Below are positions 10,117-20,084 of a stretch of 64,000 bases of DNA, piece by piece. Source of the DNA: Nitzschia sp. DOCU1 (taxonomy: Eukaryota > Bacillariophyta > Bacillariophyceae > Bacillariales > Bacillariaceae); the NCBI GenBank assembly GCA_951394045.1, contig OX595987.1:1426001-1490000 (forward strand). Direction: 5' to 3'. The position numbers and the translations under genes were made by a program. The number at the start of each line of letters is the position of its first letter. Positions within the stretch are counted from its first letter, which is position 1. The notes beneath the pieces are model-generated. The model ran no database searches. It worked only from the letters and a program-made list of their open reading frames with translations, and was not told the DNA's origin.

Positions 10117-10352
10117 AATCAGTGGCGATGTTTCGGTCAATGAACAATCCTTCCTACCTCTCGCACGTGGAGGACAACAACAACCCGCCGAATATGTGAT
10201 AGTGGCACAGGCTGGAGGGAAACCCTCTACTCGAAAAAAGATGACGCCGAAGGAATGAGAAATGAGAAAACGTCGACTTACCCGGCAACCTCTCGATTCA
10301 CACCCCTCTGTCTCCTTACCCCGCCCTTGTTTCTTATCACATCGTTCTCAGA

Positions 10353-11354
10353 ATGCAGCCCACGAATTGTACGATCGGTATGCAATACAAATTGGCTAGT
10401 GGTAATTCTCTCTTTGGTGTAGTCGAAGAATCGAATGACGGCAAGCCGTTTCGCTCTTGCAAGAGGACACTGGGAGTTTCGCCTAATTGTACCCCATCTT
10501 TTCCCGACAAAAATATTCGAAGCATCCATCCTTCTGCTCCGAACATGGCATCGTCGAAGAAAACCATTATTCACTCTTTGAAAAAGAGTCCCGGTTCCTT
10601 TGGCCGAGAACTCAACATTGTTTCCTATCAAAAGCGATTGACTCTCTGCAAGATCAGACACGCAGGTGTACGAACCCGACGAGAATTAGGGGATGATATT
10701 TTGGTGCTTCCGAGCCAACTAAGTGGAAAGAAATCGAAAGACCTTGACGGACAGGGTGTGAAGGATGATGACCCAGCTGTGCCACCAAACGATTTGATTC
10801 TAAAGACTGGGGAGCGTGTAAAAAGTTTGGTGGCAACATCACCCGAAATCTTTGCAAAATTAGTTCCTATCCAAGCTGATGACCCGGACTGCAAGATTGA
10901 CAAGGCCAACAAGACCACGAGTCGCAGAAGCGACGCTTCGTTGTCTTGTGACAAGGGTGCAATACAATGGACTAGTGTGGGGCCTTTTCAGACTGACGGA
11001 AGAGAGCCACAAAGCAAATCCTGCTTACCCCAAATGAAATTTGCAGTCAAGGAACGATCATCTTCCAATTCTTTTACTAAAACTTCATCTACTCCAGCAT
11101 CCCATTCATCTGATTGTGTGACCAATCCATCTTGCTCGGCAAGCATCGGATCGCCCGAGAACGGAAATGATACTACCGGTAGCTCAAAACGAGGGAAACC
11201 TAGGCCGAATTCGCATGGTCGCCTGATCAAGATACCAGGCAAACTTTTCACAATCAAACGGCGGAGCCAAGACTGGCTAGTTCGGGAGAACGCCGAAACG
11301 GGGCACAACGAGCGGGGCGTAATGGAAATGGTATTCTTCGATCTAATTGAATGA
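10353..11354 (+). CDS. Hypothetical basic, serine-rich protein
   Basis: A 333-residue single-exon frame with no recognised domain. It is rich in Ser, Lys and Thr and probably largely disordered. The N-terminal third contains SFGRELNIVSYQKRL, and the C-terminus a more ordered LIKIPGKLFTIKRRSQDWLV segment. No signal peptide or membrane segment is seen. The frame is long for chance in this base composition and starts with an ATG preceded by a stop-rich spacer, so I take it as a gene. It could have further exons. Confidence 0.5.
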   Translation: MQPTNCTIGMQYKLASGNSLFGVVEESNDGKPFRSCKRTLGVSPNCTPSFPDKNIRSIHPSAPNMASSKKTIIHSLKKSPGSFGRELNIVSYQKRLTLCKIRHAGVRTRRELGDDILVLPSQLSGKKSKDLDGQGVKDDDPAVPPNDLILKTGERVKSLVATSPEIFAKLVPIQADDPDCKIDKANKTTSRRSDASLSCDKGAIQWTSVGPFQTDGREPQSKSCLPQMKFAVKERSSSNSFTKTSSTPASHSSDCVTNPSCSASIGSPENGNDTTGSSKRGKPRPNSHGRLIKIPGKLFTIKRRSQDWLVRENAETGHNERGVMEMVFFDLIE

Positions 11355-11415
11355 TCCTTTATCAATCAATCTTACCTACCAAAAACGATAAGAAAAGCAC
11401 GCGACCACAAGGATG

Positions 11416-12081
11416 CTAAAGCTTGCTGCTAGCGTTGGGAGCCTCTTTTTGTTCAAGTCGTCGCATTTCAGCTACCTTTTGATACGAAGGCCGACCCTTG
11501 CATAATGCTAAGTATTTTTCCACAACCGGATCTCCTGACCACTTATCGTTCCAACGAATCGCTTGACTCCAATCCAAACAATGAACATAGCAAATATCTG
11601 CGGCAGTAAATTCACTGCCAAGTAAATATGGTCCACCGCTGTCTGAAAGCTGATTGATAAGTGTACGATTCGTCTTGTTGAAGTACTTTCGAGCGTGCGC
11701 CACTGCATCTGGAATGTGAGTGAATATATCACCCATAGCTTCGTGCTTTCGGTGTATCCAGAGAGCTTGGGAATCCAGCTCGTTGGTTATCACAGATGTT
11801 GTTTGCTCATAGAGCCCTCGAAGATGGGTACCAGGAAGGGGGACCAGAGAGCCGTTTACCGCACGATACTTGTCACCCAAATACGTGTTGATCGCTGCAC
11901 TTTCGTACATGGAGAATCCATCTTCGTCAATGAAAACTGGAACTTTCCCCAAGGGATTGTAGCGCAAAACCTCCTCGCTTTTCGGCCAAGCCGCAACGTG
12001 ACTATACGGTATTCCGAGTTCTTCCAGCATCCACAGACTCCGAAAAGTACGGAACGAAGCTCTACCGATGATTTTTGCCAT
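11416..12081 (-). CDS. Glutathione S-transferase
   Basis: A 221-residue protein of normal cytosolic GST length. The N-terminal thioredoxin fold begins KIIGRASFRTFRSLWMLEELGIPY, shown here only in part by its FRSLWMLEELG helix. It continues with YNPLGKVPVF (cis-proline) and ESAAINTYLGDKY, the Glu-Ser pair that binds the glutathione gamma-glutamyl group. The all-helical C-terminal domain contains LLGSEFTAADICYVHCLDW, the usual Asp-containing capping-box region. It would conjugate glutathione to electrophiles or act in redox defence. It is convergent with the unknown gene at 10353. Confidence 0.88.
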   Translation of the reverse strand: MAKIIGRASFRTFRSLWMLEELGIPYSHVAAWPKSEEVLRYNPLGKVPVFIDEDGFSMYESAAINTYLGDKYRAVNGSLVPLPGTHLRGLYEQTTSVITNELDSQALWIHRKHEAMGDIFTHIPDAVAHARKYFNKTNRTLINQLSDSGGPYLLGSEFTAADICYVHCLDWSQAIRWNDKWSGDPVVEKYLALCKGRPSYQKVAEMRRLEQKEAPNASSKL

Positions 12082-12659
12082 ATTTGCGTCGACTCCACAG
12101 TTCTCGAGTAGAGGAAAAGGAAAGGGCGTCGTGTCTTGTCAAGCGGAACAATAGAGTGTAGCTACAAACTAGTGCAATCGTTCATGTGATGATGGCTGAT
12201 CGCTCCATCACTAGACGATGTTGAGATGAGGTGCAGGTTTGGGGGGAGAGTCTGTTCTTGGTGAGGCAAAGAATCCAATGAATCACAAATTTGAGCGCGC
12301 CATATCATACAGCTGGATCCGTTGGGGTGCCGACTGGCGCTCCATTCTTAGGCGATGAGACATCAAATCGGAAGCATGGGATGGAGAGTCGTTATGTTAA
12401 CTTTCGCTCATTTTTTTGCACATGGACATCACCATCTTCGCGTCATCGCCTATTGCATGCATGCCTCGAAATAGAAACAGAAGGTCCTTCTCAAGCCCTC
12501 GCACCGCCAACCAAACTGCTTCCTGATCCACCGAAAGCCTTGTTTTAATCTCAACCAAGTATCTTCGCTCTGTCAGAGGCTTCCCTCTCTTAACGCTGCA
12601 CATAGCCGGCGACGCGGACAATATCCTGGCCTCCCAACGGTGCCAGTTTCAAAAGAAAA
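12082..12659. other. Divergent intergenic region, GST/BTB
   Basis: This contains the promoters of the GST (minus) and BTB (plus) genes. Short open frames on both strands show no recognisable domain. Confidence 0.35.
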
Positions 12660-14045
12660 ATGCCAGTGTTAGAAGAAATCCAATTAATTGTGAATCAGAC
12701 GAGGAAGTCTGTCGAGCAATCCTTTGACAGAATTGCTTCGCTTGATGGAAGAGGAAGAGGTGGTATGTTCGGTGGATGTGACATGCTTGGCGATTCGTTG
12801 TTTACCGACGGAGATTTCTTGAACGGGAAGGACCACCAAACAACAACAATAACATGGCGAGGCAATCCAAAGAAAACGCATAGCGACTGGACTATTGTAG
12901 TCGCCACAAGCGAGTTCGATGCACGAACCTACCATGTACATAAATCAATTATGAAAGACGGTCCGTACAAGAGCAATTACTTTGCAAAAATTCTCGAGAA
13001 GGAAAGTAGCAAAGCCAGCCACTCCCAACCAACCCGAATCGAGCTCGATGAGCAGGACGCGGACAACTTCCCATTGTTTCTTGACTTTGTATACAACAAC
13101 GCGAAAATTGATGATGTTGCAGAAGATGATCCTTTGACCTTACTAGTCGGTGGTGATGAATTCGCAGTGAGCAATGCTGTATCCATGCGTCACTTGGCTC
13201 GGATTTTTGAGTGCAGTAGGCTTACTCAGGTGGTGAACAAGTTTATCCAAAAGGACCTCTCGCCCGAAACTGCACCAGCATATCTTAGCCAGGCACATGA
13301 ATATCGTGATGAAAGTCTGATCGAGTCTGCCAAACGAAAATGCATCGACAATTTCTTGGATGTAGAACCTCGGGATATTATCAAGCTGTCCCTCCCCCTG
13401 TTTCGTTCCATAGTCAAATCTGTGATGCAACGATCTCGAGTCTTATCCGACGGTGACTCGACAAAGACGGGGGACGAGGAATTAAGCTTCCATTTAAGCG
13501 ATGCAGTGTGTCAGTATTTTGAGAAGCATCCCAAGTCATTAAGCGTAAAGCTTTTGTTGGAACTGACGGACGAAGCCATCATGCCCATGATCGCACCGGA
13601 ACCGGCAATCGGTTTCACAGCCATTGCCAGAAATCTTGACGTTGAGGGTTTATCGCCAAGCTCAGAGGAATGGAAAAGTCTCGTTATACTTTGTCAGCGT
13701 TGCGCCAAAGCCGTTGTTGGTGAATACGGGTGGAACGATTTCAACGTGTCGACCGCACTTGACGAATACTTACACGGCCCATGCGCTCAGCAAAAGGACA
13801 CCAAGATAGACTCGCTTCTTTTCGCAACATCGTTGGCGGCGGCTTTGGATAAGGCACAGCGAGATTTCAAATCAAACAGGCGCGGCTCGAAAAAGGAGCG
13901 CGAGCTTGAGGACGAAAACGACCATCTTCTCTCGCAGAATCGAGCAATGCGAAAAGAGCTGGAGAGATCCAAACGGGCCCTGGTAGATGCGAACGAAGAG
14001 ATCCTTCTTTTGAAGCGCCAAATCAAGGGGCAAAAGAGGAAATAG
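12660..14045 (+). CDS. BTB/POZ-domain protein with C-terminal coiled coil
   Basis: A 461-residue intronless protein. Residues about 75-190 form a BTB domain: DWTIVVATSEFDARTYHVHK, SNYFAKIL, then FPLFLDFVYN and a following helical region with MRHLARIFEC and ALGLAK-like helices. The middle is helical without a clear Kelch or MATH partner domain. The last 70 residues are highly charged with a heptad pattern (ENDHLLSQNRAMRKELERSK), predicted coiled coil. BTB domains dimerise and often bring substrates to Cullin-3 ubiquitin ligases; that role is inferred from the family. Similar BTB proteins with long C-terminal extensions are common in diatoms. Confidence 0.75.
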   Translation: MPVLEEIQLIVNQTRKSVEQSFDRIASLDGRGRGGMFGGCDMLGDSLFTDGDFLNGKDHQTTTITWRGNPKKTHSDWTIVVATSEFDARTYHVHKSIMKDGPYKSNYFAKILEKESSKASHSQPTRIELDEQDADNFPLFLDFVYNNAKIDDVAEDDPLTLLVGGDEFAVSNAVSMRHLARIFECSRLTQVVNKFIQKDLSPETAPAYLSQAHEYRDESLIESAKRKCIDNFLDVEPRDIIKLSLPLFRSIVKSVMQRSRVLSDGDSTKTGDEELSFHLSDAVCQYFEKHPKSLSVKLLLELTDEAIMPMIAPEPAIGFTAIARNLDVEGLSPSSEEWKSLVILCQRCAKAVVGEYGWNDFNVSTALDEYLHGPCAQQKDTKIDSLLFATSLAAALDKAQRDFKSNRRGSKKERELEDENDHLLSQNRAMRKELERSKRALVDANEEILLLKRQIKGQKRK

Positions 14046-14223
14046 ATAGATACATAAATATTCATTGGATCGAACAATACAAATAATCTATATTGAACAA
14101 TTAGTTGATGTAGCTGTATTCATAGCAAATGCCAGTAGCATAGTGTACAGAACAATGACAAGGGTATAGCCGCTTCTCGTTTCAGCACCAAGTACCGCTC
14201 TTGTCGCAAGGGGCCAGACTCGA

Positions 14224-15393
14224 TCACTCGAGGAATTCGGCAGTGACAGACACCGGCGACTTCATTCGAGCCGCTCCATCCATAGATTCAGTCACGTTGG
14301 TATCGTCCTCGACCGCCTTGCCGTAGAGACTGGCAAGTCGTTGCTGACAAGCAATGATTTCCTGGGTCCTGAGAGTCCGTAGTTGACCAAGAAAGGACGA
14401 ATCAATGGGCGACGACGATAAGCTGGGTTTCATCATAGTATCCATGGCATTGAGAATGGCAGCAAGTGCTATTTCGGACGGTTTCCAGGAAATGAAAGCG
14501 TAATCCAAGACAGACATCTCAATGAGATAGGTTGCAAGGTCTCGCACTTCGCCGTTGGAGACTGAATGCTCCTGAGAGCCGAACTCCACAAACAAGTAGT
14601 GGAGGAAAAGCTGGGGAGTGGGAGGATGAACCATCCACTTTAGACTGTTCAGCACATCGTTCTCTTGAGCCTTCAAATCTTCCATGGAATAGTTTCCTCT
14701 CCCAAGCAATAGGATTGTCTCCATTGTTGATGTACTGCCAGAAATGAGAATGCGCTTATACTCAAACAATTTAATTGCCAGGGAAAGGCATGCCATGGAC
14801 GTCAAGGCAACGTCATCTTTGCTCAGCGGCACAAAGGACGCTTCTTCGACATCAGTAACATCCTTCTGCCTCCTCCGAACAAGTGCCGCACAATGTCGAT
14901 CAAAACAGTTCATGGCAATGCTGACAAGTTCACGTGAAAGTCCGAAGTGATCGACAACTATTCAAGTTTTCGAGTACACAAAAGCGTTCGGGTTAGAGGA
15001 CCTCTGCTGCAAATTAATTTGGGTACGAGTAGACACCAAAGCCACCAGAATCGATCGTGCGAATCCAAAAGCATTCTTACCTTGAAAGACCCACTCGCAA
15101 AGCTTCTGACGCCACAGCCGACAGCGCAAGGAATCGCGTGTATCTGATGAAGATGTTTCAACCCTCAGCTTTCTTTTCTTTGCCTCATGTTGGCAAAACG
15201 AATCATCATCTATCATAGTACCGCAGGAGTGCTCAGAATCGCTGTCGGCTGCAAAAGGCGCGGATCCCGCAAGATTGTTTTGGCTGCTTGGACGATGGTC
15301 ACGGCCTCCCGAAATCCTCAGATAGTCATCTATCGCGTAAGTAGCGGTTTCCTTGTGAAGAAGCACCTCGAAGGTTTCCGAAACGAGATCCAT
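14224..15393 (-). CDS. Diatom-type cyclin (copy A)
   Basis: Two exons, 15393-15081 and 14957-14224, split by a 123-bp GT-AG intron, encode 348 residues. The join gives CEWVFQ-VVDHFGLSREL, the start of the cyclin box, which runs on through SIAMNCFDRHC, MACLSLAIKLFEY and HPPTPQLFLHYL. The long Ser/Asp-rich N-terminus before it holds no obvious destruction box. Cyclins of this group are expanded in diatoms and are thought to couple nutrient and light signals to CDKs early in the cycle. The cyclin at 21328 is its closest relative in the window and has its intron at the same codon and phase. The ATG at 15393 was picked by alignment to that copy. Confidence 0.85.
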
Positions 15394-15736
15394 CCTTGAC
15401 ATTTGAAGACCTGCTGTGATTGTAGATATGATGAAACAAGGATACTTCAATCCAAAGACAAGATCTTTGTCTTTTTTGCGTTCGGGGCGATTGAGCCGCA
15501 GGAATCTTGGCAAGGATGATGTTTTTCCTCTTTGCTTTCCGATGGAAAAATGACAGGATGGCTGGCCGGCGCCGGATCTGCCAATATCAGTAAAAAATTA
15601 CACGAGGGAACAGCCACAGAAAAGAATCCATTGTCACCGCCTAAAATGTCATTTGTACCTGGGATCTAGTACGAGCGAATCGTGCAAACGCCATCGATAG
15701 AATTGTTTCAAATTACAGGACCCTTGTACATACGAC
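15394..15736. other. Upstream region of cyclin copy A
   Basis: Promoter-side sequence of the minus-strand cyclin. No E2F consensus was seen, unlike copy B. Confidence 0.3.
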
Positions 15737-16101
15737 TCTATCATACGATACTGCCTCCCTATTTGATCGGTTGAGTCAAAGATGTTGTGAACTACTATGA
15801 CCGTACCCGCGTATACTCCGATCGAACCAATCCGAGGCGATCCGACGCAGCAAACCCCTTCGCCTGAGATCCCCCGCCGTGAAACCTGATGACGCCAGAC
15901 ATACCAGTACACGTAATACTCAATCTATCATACGATAGTGCCTCCCAATTTGATCGTTTGAGTCAACTATGGTGTGAACGAACTAAGCCCTCATACAGTA
16001 CTCCGATCGAATCATCGACCGAGGCGATCCGCTGCGATCTCTCTCTCTCAGCGAACCCCTTCGCCCTGCGATCCCCCGCGGCGAAACCCTGATTACGCCG
16101 G
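15737..16101 (+). repeat. Imperfect tandem duplication, about 165-180 bp units
   Basis: Unit 1 (15737-15899) and unit 2 (15924-16101) share, in order, CTATCATACGATA-TGCCTCCC, TTTGATCG-TTGAGTCAA, ACTCCGATCGAA, GAGGCGATCCG, ACCCCTTCGCC and GATCCCCCGC, followed by GAAACC. A 25-bp spacer lies between them. A C-tract follows near 16126. There is no coding potential. Confidence 0.75.
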
Positions 16102-16739
16102 ACCCTTCGGGCGACTTCGTCAGACCCCCCCCCCCCCAAACTCCCCTTGTAGAGCACCGGCTAAGTCCCGGTCAGACGGCCCGGCGTACAAATTTTTTCG
16201 AATTCTGACCGCGCGCAAGGGCTAACTCCCCGATAAATTTTGTACGGAACAGAATCTGATGTACAGATCCGACCATTTTGAACAGGGGGACAGATCGTGT
16301 GTACAGAATTTTGACTCACACGTCAGCAACAGCACAACGAATATTTTCACATTATCGCATTTAAAACTCATCTCATCTCTACCAATATCCTTGCATCATC
16401 CACAATGATGAAGACCCCAAAGTCATCACAAGTAGCTAGCGGGTTAGGAGGTCAAATAAGTAGCACGACTAGCTAGGCGGTGATCGACTCGTTTGACAAT
16501 GTCGCGCAGATTCGACGCGCGAGAGCAGTTTGAACGAGCCGTTCTGTCATGGAGCGATAGCCCCTGCGCGCCCTCGTTCGAATTAATAGGTTATGGAACA
16601 AAAAATCGTGGTCGGTTGATTAGTTTGACCAAGAAAACGCGAACAGTCTGACCGCGAGAGATAGCCGGTGCTCTTAGGTGCATTTCGCATGCGCCACCAC
16701 GCATGGAAGTTCTACCCCGACATTGATGAATTGCCCTCT
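16102..16739. other. Intergenic region left of transposon
   Basis: It contains an 11-base C-tract near 16126 and otherwise nothing clear. A short frame near 16690 (HHAWKFYPDIDELPSEE) is not supported as a gene. Confidence 0.3.
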
Positions 16740-16813
16740 GAAGAGAGAAAGAAGAGAAAGATAGCAACCGAACGAGACTTGAATACGATGAAGAGAGAAA
16801 GAAGAGAAAGATA
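16740..16813 (+). repeat. Short tandem target-site repeat
   Basis: The purine-rich block GAAGAGAGAAAGAAGAGAAA followed by GATA occurs at about 16740 and again 50 bp on at about 16790. The first copy is followed by GCAACCGAA. The second is cut by the transposon exactly after GATA, and the sequence GCAACAGAAA resumes beyond the element at 20314. This shows the pre-insertion sequence directly. Confidence 0.7.
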
Positions 16814-17040
16814 TTATGGTTCCAATCTTTCCGGAAACGGAAAAACTTTTTTTTATTTTTCCCCTGACATGACCCGAAGCCAAAATCTTTTCGATCGCCA
16901 GATCGCCGGCCAAGTTCGGATTGGAGGGAAAATCACGGTCCAACGCGTAGATAAGTCCCGTAGACTATAGTAGAAAATTGAACGTCGGCTCTAGTTTTCC
17001 GTTTAGCCCTCACAAAATTGGCGACGATGATGAATAACCA
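16814..17040 (+). repeat. Left terminal inverted repeat
   Basis: It pairs with the complement of 20085-20311, by my reading at about 94% identity with one or two small indels. Its inner end (GCGACGATGATGAATAA) contains the likely start codons of the coiled-coil gene, so the TIR also supplies that gene's promoter and leader. Confidence 0.88.
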
Positions 17041-18601
17041 AGACGAACAAGACCCCAACGGCCCTAATGAGGAGCCGGCCCATAACGAAAATGGCGAGGA
17101 ACAACATGTGGATGCACCTGCCTGTCCTGCTGGCAGCCCTTGCATTCGAGTGATCGAAGGACTTAGGGCAAGAGTCCGCAGGCTTCAAGACCAACTACGC
17201 CAGCATCGGACCGCATCTACGTTCGCTCTCAGCCGTCGGGAGGCGGCTTGTGAGAAGAAAGATTCGGAGATTAAGAAGCTGAAAGGATGTTTGGAGATCC
17301 AGGAGAGCAAAGCCGAGGCCAAACTGGACGCTGCACGTGCTAGAGCCGAGGCACGACGCCAGAAGGAGGTTGGCCAAGCCCAGGCCAGCTACGTCAAGCT
17401 CCAGCTCGAGTCATCAAAGCAGATCGAGACCCTCAAGTCTTCGTCGAAGATCCAAGCCTCGGAGCTCCGACATGCGCTCTCTCAGCTCAAGAATTGCCAG
17501 CTGGCCAACAGCAAAGTGGTCGCACAAAAAAATGCTGCCGAGGGTAAGTTGGCGGTCTTGTCGGACCAACACCAGCTGCTCAAGTCTGAGGTGGCCGACA
17601 AGGGAAAAGTCCTTAAGCAACTTCTGCAACGACAAGACGTTCTACAGAAGAAGCTAAATAGGCAAAACGAAATGAAAGTTCAAGCATCCGTGCGAAAGGA
17701 GGAGCTTAAGGTACGTCAGAAGGAGGTGGAGCTGCAGCGAGTTGAGTCCCTCAAGCGCAAGGCCATCGAGGTCAAAGAGGCAGAGGGCGAGGTCAAGAAA
17801 CAAGTGCACGCCCATCGTGCCAAATGCATGAAGGCGATTGCTCGTAATCGCGCTTTCCTCAAAGGCGAGGAACACCGTCGCAACATTGGAACGTCGAAGG
17901 AACGCATCAATCAAGCGTCGGCGTTCCAAAATGCAGCTGCTGTCGCTGCTAGTCAAGGCGGTACCTTTCCAAGTGTCGGGGGTGGTCCCGATTCCTTGGC
18001 TAACTATCCTCCGGTCTGGGTCCAACAGACCCTCACCCAGATGCCTTCGGCGGCATCGTCCACGAGTACACGTCGTCCTACCGCACCTGTCCGGCAGATG
18101 AACAACAGTCAACAACCAGCATCGTCTGCGCAGGTCGTGGCGTCCCCGCCTATTCAAGTTCCCGGTGGATATGTTCGTACCCGGGATACTATTACGGGTA
18201 TGGATGTGTACATCCACGAGGGAACAGGTAAGGTGGTGACTAGTGTTCTGGAGTGCTACAAGGAGCCTCCACCCCAACAAACGCAGTCGTCGATGCCTCC
18301 ACCTGAGACGCCAACGCAAATTGCTTCGGTTTCACCTGAAACGGTGCTTTCGGCGGCGGCAGCAGGGCCCCCGCAGCGTCCAAGAAAGATTAGAAAGTTA
18401 AATCATCGCAATCGGCACAATCCGATTGACCTCTGCTGCAGCGACTCCGGAATTTCTTCGGGTGAAGACGAATCGCCGGAGATTGTGTACGGCAAGTCCG
18501 AAGCGCAGCAGCACGACAAGGAACTTCCGCTAGGCCAAGACCCGGAGGACAAAGATGATGAACGCGATGAGGAATCCGACGATGAAAAGACGGAATGGTA
18601 G
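17027..18601 (+). CDS. Transposon-borne coiled-coil protein
   Basis: A 524-residue protein starting at one of two adjacent ATGs (17027 or 17030) inside the left TIR. Residues 1-30 are acidic and Asn-rich. A CPAGSPC pair of cysteines follows near 32-38. Residues about 45-290 form a long Lys/Glu/Gln-rich coiled coil. The next part is Pro/Ser/Thr-rich and disordered, interrupted by a compact GYVRTRDTITGMDVYIHEG segment. A basic patch (RPRKIRKLNHRNRHN) and an acidic tail end it. No catalytic domain is recognised. Its place within the element suggests an accessory role, such as DNA binding, multimerisation or regulation of transposition. It could also be a captured host gene. Confidence 0.75.
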   Translation: MMNNQDEQDPNGPNEEPAHNENGEEQHVDAPACPAGSPCIRVIEGLRARVRRLQDQLRQHRTASTFALSRREAACEKKDSEIKKLKGCLEIQESKAEAKLDAARARAEARRQKEVGQAQASYVKLQLESSKQIETLKSSSKIQASELRHALSQLKNCQLANSKVVAQKNAAEGKLAVLSDQHQLLKSEVADKGKVLKQLLQRQDVLQKKLNRQNEMKVQASVRKEELKVRQKEVELQRVESLKRKAIEVKEAEGEVKKQVHAHRAKCMKAIARNRAFLKGEEHRRNIGTSKERINQASAFQNAAAVAASQGGTFPSVGGGPDSLANYPPVWVQQTLTQMPSAASSTSTRRPTAPVRQMNNSQQPASSAQVVASPPIQVPGGYVRTRDTITGMDVYIHEGTGKVVTSVLECYKEPPPQQTQSSMPPPETPTQIASVSPETVLSAAAAGPPQRPRKIRKLNHRNRHNPIDLCCSDSGISSGEDESPEIVYGKSEAQQHDKELPLGQDPEDKDDERDEESDDEKTEW

Positions 18602-18934
18602 GAGAAGAACACTACGACATGTTAGCTTTGAGAAACTTCAATGTTAGCTTTGAGAAACTTCGGCTTGGGTGGATTTTCCACGCAAGTTGGCTCAAAACTA
18701 GCATATTAATAACTACAGAATAACAATATTAGTACTACACTTTCAGGATTCTTGATGCTAGCGTATTATATGACTATTAGTTACGATCGACAATGTGGTA
18801 GAATCAACTTTTGCCAATGCTTACGACGACGGTGAAGCGTAGTGATTACTATGTAATAACATTATGAAAGAATCTATTTTCGTTATTGAGCATTGTATCG
18901 TAGACTATATATTGTTACCCAGCAGGCTATTCTA
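18602..18934. other. Spacer between convergent transposon genes
   Basis: This AT-rich 333-bp spacer starts with a 22-bp tandem repeat (ATGTTAGCTTTGAGAAACTT at about 18618 and 18640). It presumably holds both polyadenylation regions. Confidence 0.45.
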
Positions 18935-20056
18935 CTAATACCCGCAGTGAATGGCGCAGTCGATCACCGTTTTGGCGGTGATCGTAGAGACGATCTCTTG
19001 CACCTGGTTCGGCACCGAAATTGTCGCCGCGTTCACGATTCCGTTGCTAAAGTACCGATTCTGGCGCAAGCGGCGGGCCAGAATGTGAAAAACTAGCTCG
19101 ATGGGGTTTAGTTCCGGTGCCCTGGTGGGCAAGGGAACTACCACAACCCTCCTAACCTCCCACAAAAGGTCGGCGACGATGGCAGCTTCGGTGCCTGAGT
19201 GGATTGCTGCGTTGTCGAGAATAAGAACATCGTATGGCTGGAACCAGCCAATTTCCAGCAAGTACTCGATGTAGGCAGTGAAATTCGCGGCAGTGCCGTT
19301 TTCTTCACCAATGCTGTAGTGCATTGGTGGTCCCACCTGGTTGCATCGTATGATCGCAATCATGTTGTAGGCCCGGCGAAAGTTTCCCGACACCAGAATG
19401 CACCGAACCGCCCCTGTGATAGGGTCGGCACGAACCCTATTGTTGTAACAATCTTTGTTGACGATATGTTTCTCGTCGATGAAGTGAAACTTGTCGTGTC
19501 GGGGCAACGAAGCGATCGTCCGCATGAACTCGTGATACGCCTGGATATTGGAAGGCTTCCACTTATCCAGTGGAACCATCGACGATTTCCTGAGACTTCC
19601 CTTGTGTTCGAACCTCTTTTTAAAGAAGTTGTCGATTGTCGTCGCACAAACAACTGTCCCAGTTGCCAGCTGGAGGCCCCGCTGGTAGTCAGTCAACAAT
19701 TGCTGGTCGTTCTCACAGCGAAGTGCCAGGAGGACCAAAGATTCCTCGGGCCCAAGTTTAGTGTATTGTTGTCTTAGTTCCCTCAATTCTTCTTGGTACT
19801 CGCTAGGCTCCCTCACATAGCCAAGAGCCAAATACTCCTGAACAACATTGTAGGCAAACCTGACGCCAACACGACAATCCGCCGCCACCTCCCGTATGTG
19901 GAGCGCCCCAAAGCTGCGTCCATCTTGTTCAATTTCTTCGTCCATGTCAACGTCGGCCTTTTGACGATCCAAAAAGGCCTCGATGACTGCCATTCGTTTG
20001 TCAATCCCGTAGGCACTACCTTGATGGTAGTACCCTCCGTGGTCGTTGATGTCCAT
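18935..20056 (-). CDS. DDE transposase, IS630-Tc1-mariner type
   Basis: A 373-residue intact protein. A helix-turn-helix region lies near residues 53-80 (HIREVAADCRVGVRFAYNVV). The RNase H-like catalytic core shows FIDEKH (Asp194), LILDNAAIHSG (Asp281) and APELNPIELVF (Glu320). By my count 38 residues separate the second Asp from the Glu, a DD38E pattern. The start ATG at 20054-20056 lies about 30 bp inside the right TIR. The TIR's own ATG at 20094-20096 is in another frame and meets a stop, so it would be a short upstream frame. The protein should cut and paste the element at TA sites in the nucleus. Confidence 0.9.
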   Translation of the reverse strand: MDINDHGGYYHQGSAYGIDKRMAVIEAFLDRQKADVDMDEEIEQDGRSFGALHIREVAADCRVGVRFAYNVVQEYLALGYVREPSEYQEELRELRQQYTKLGPEESLVLLALRCENDQQLLTDYQRGLQLATGTVVCATTIDNFFKKRFEHKGSLRKSSMVPLDKWKPSNIQAYHEFMRTIASLPRHDKFHFIDEKHIVNKDCYNNRVRADPITGAVRCILVSGNFRRAYNMIAIIRCNQVGPPMHYSIGEENGTAANFTAYIEYLLEIGWFQPYDVLILDNAAIHSGTEAAIVADLLWEVRRVVVVPLPTRAPELNPIELVFHILARRLRQNRYFSNGIVNAATISVPNQVQEIVSTITAKTVIDCAIHCGY

Positions 20057-20084
20057 ATTGTAGTACGATGCAGGTAGATTGGTG

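Noticed and set aside
16660..16813. Short plus-strand frame HHAWKFYPDIDELPSEERKK
   Set aside because: It runs into the purine-rich tandem repeat and the transposon end and shows no homologous domain; the lysine/arginine part is simple sequence.
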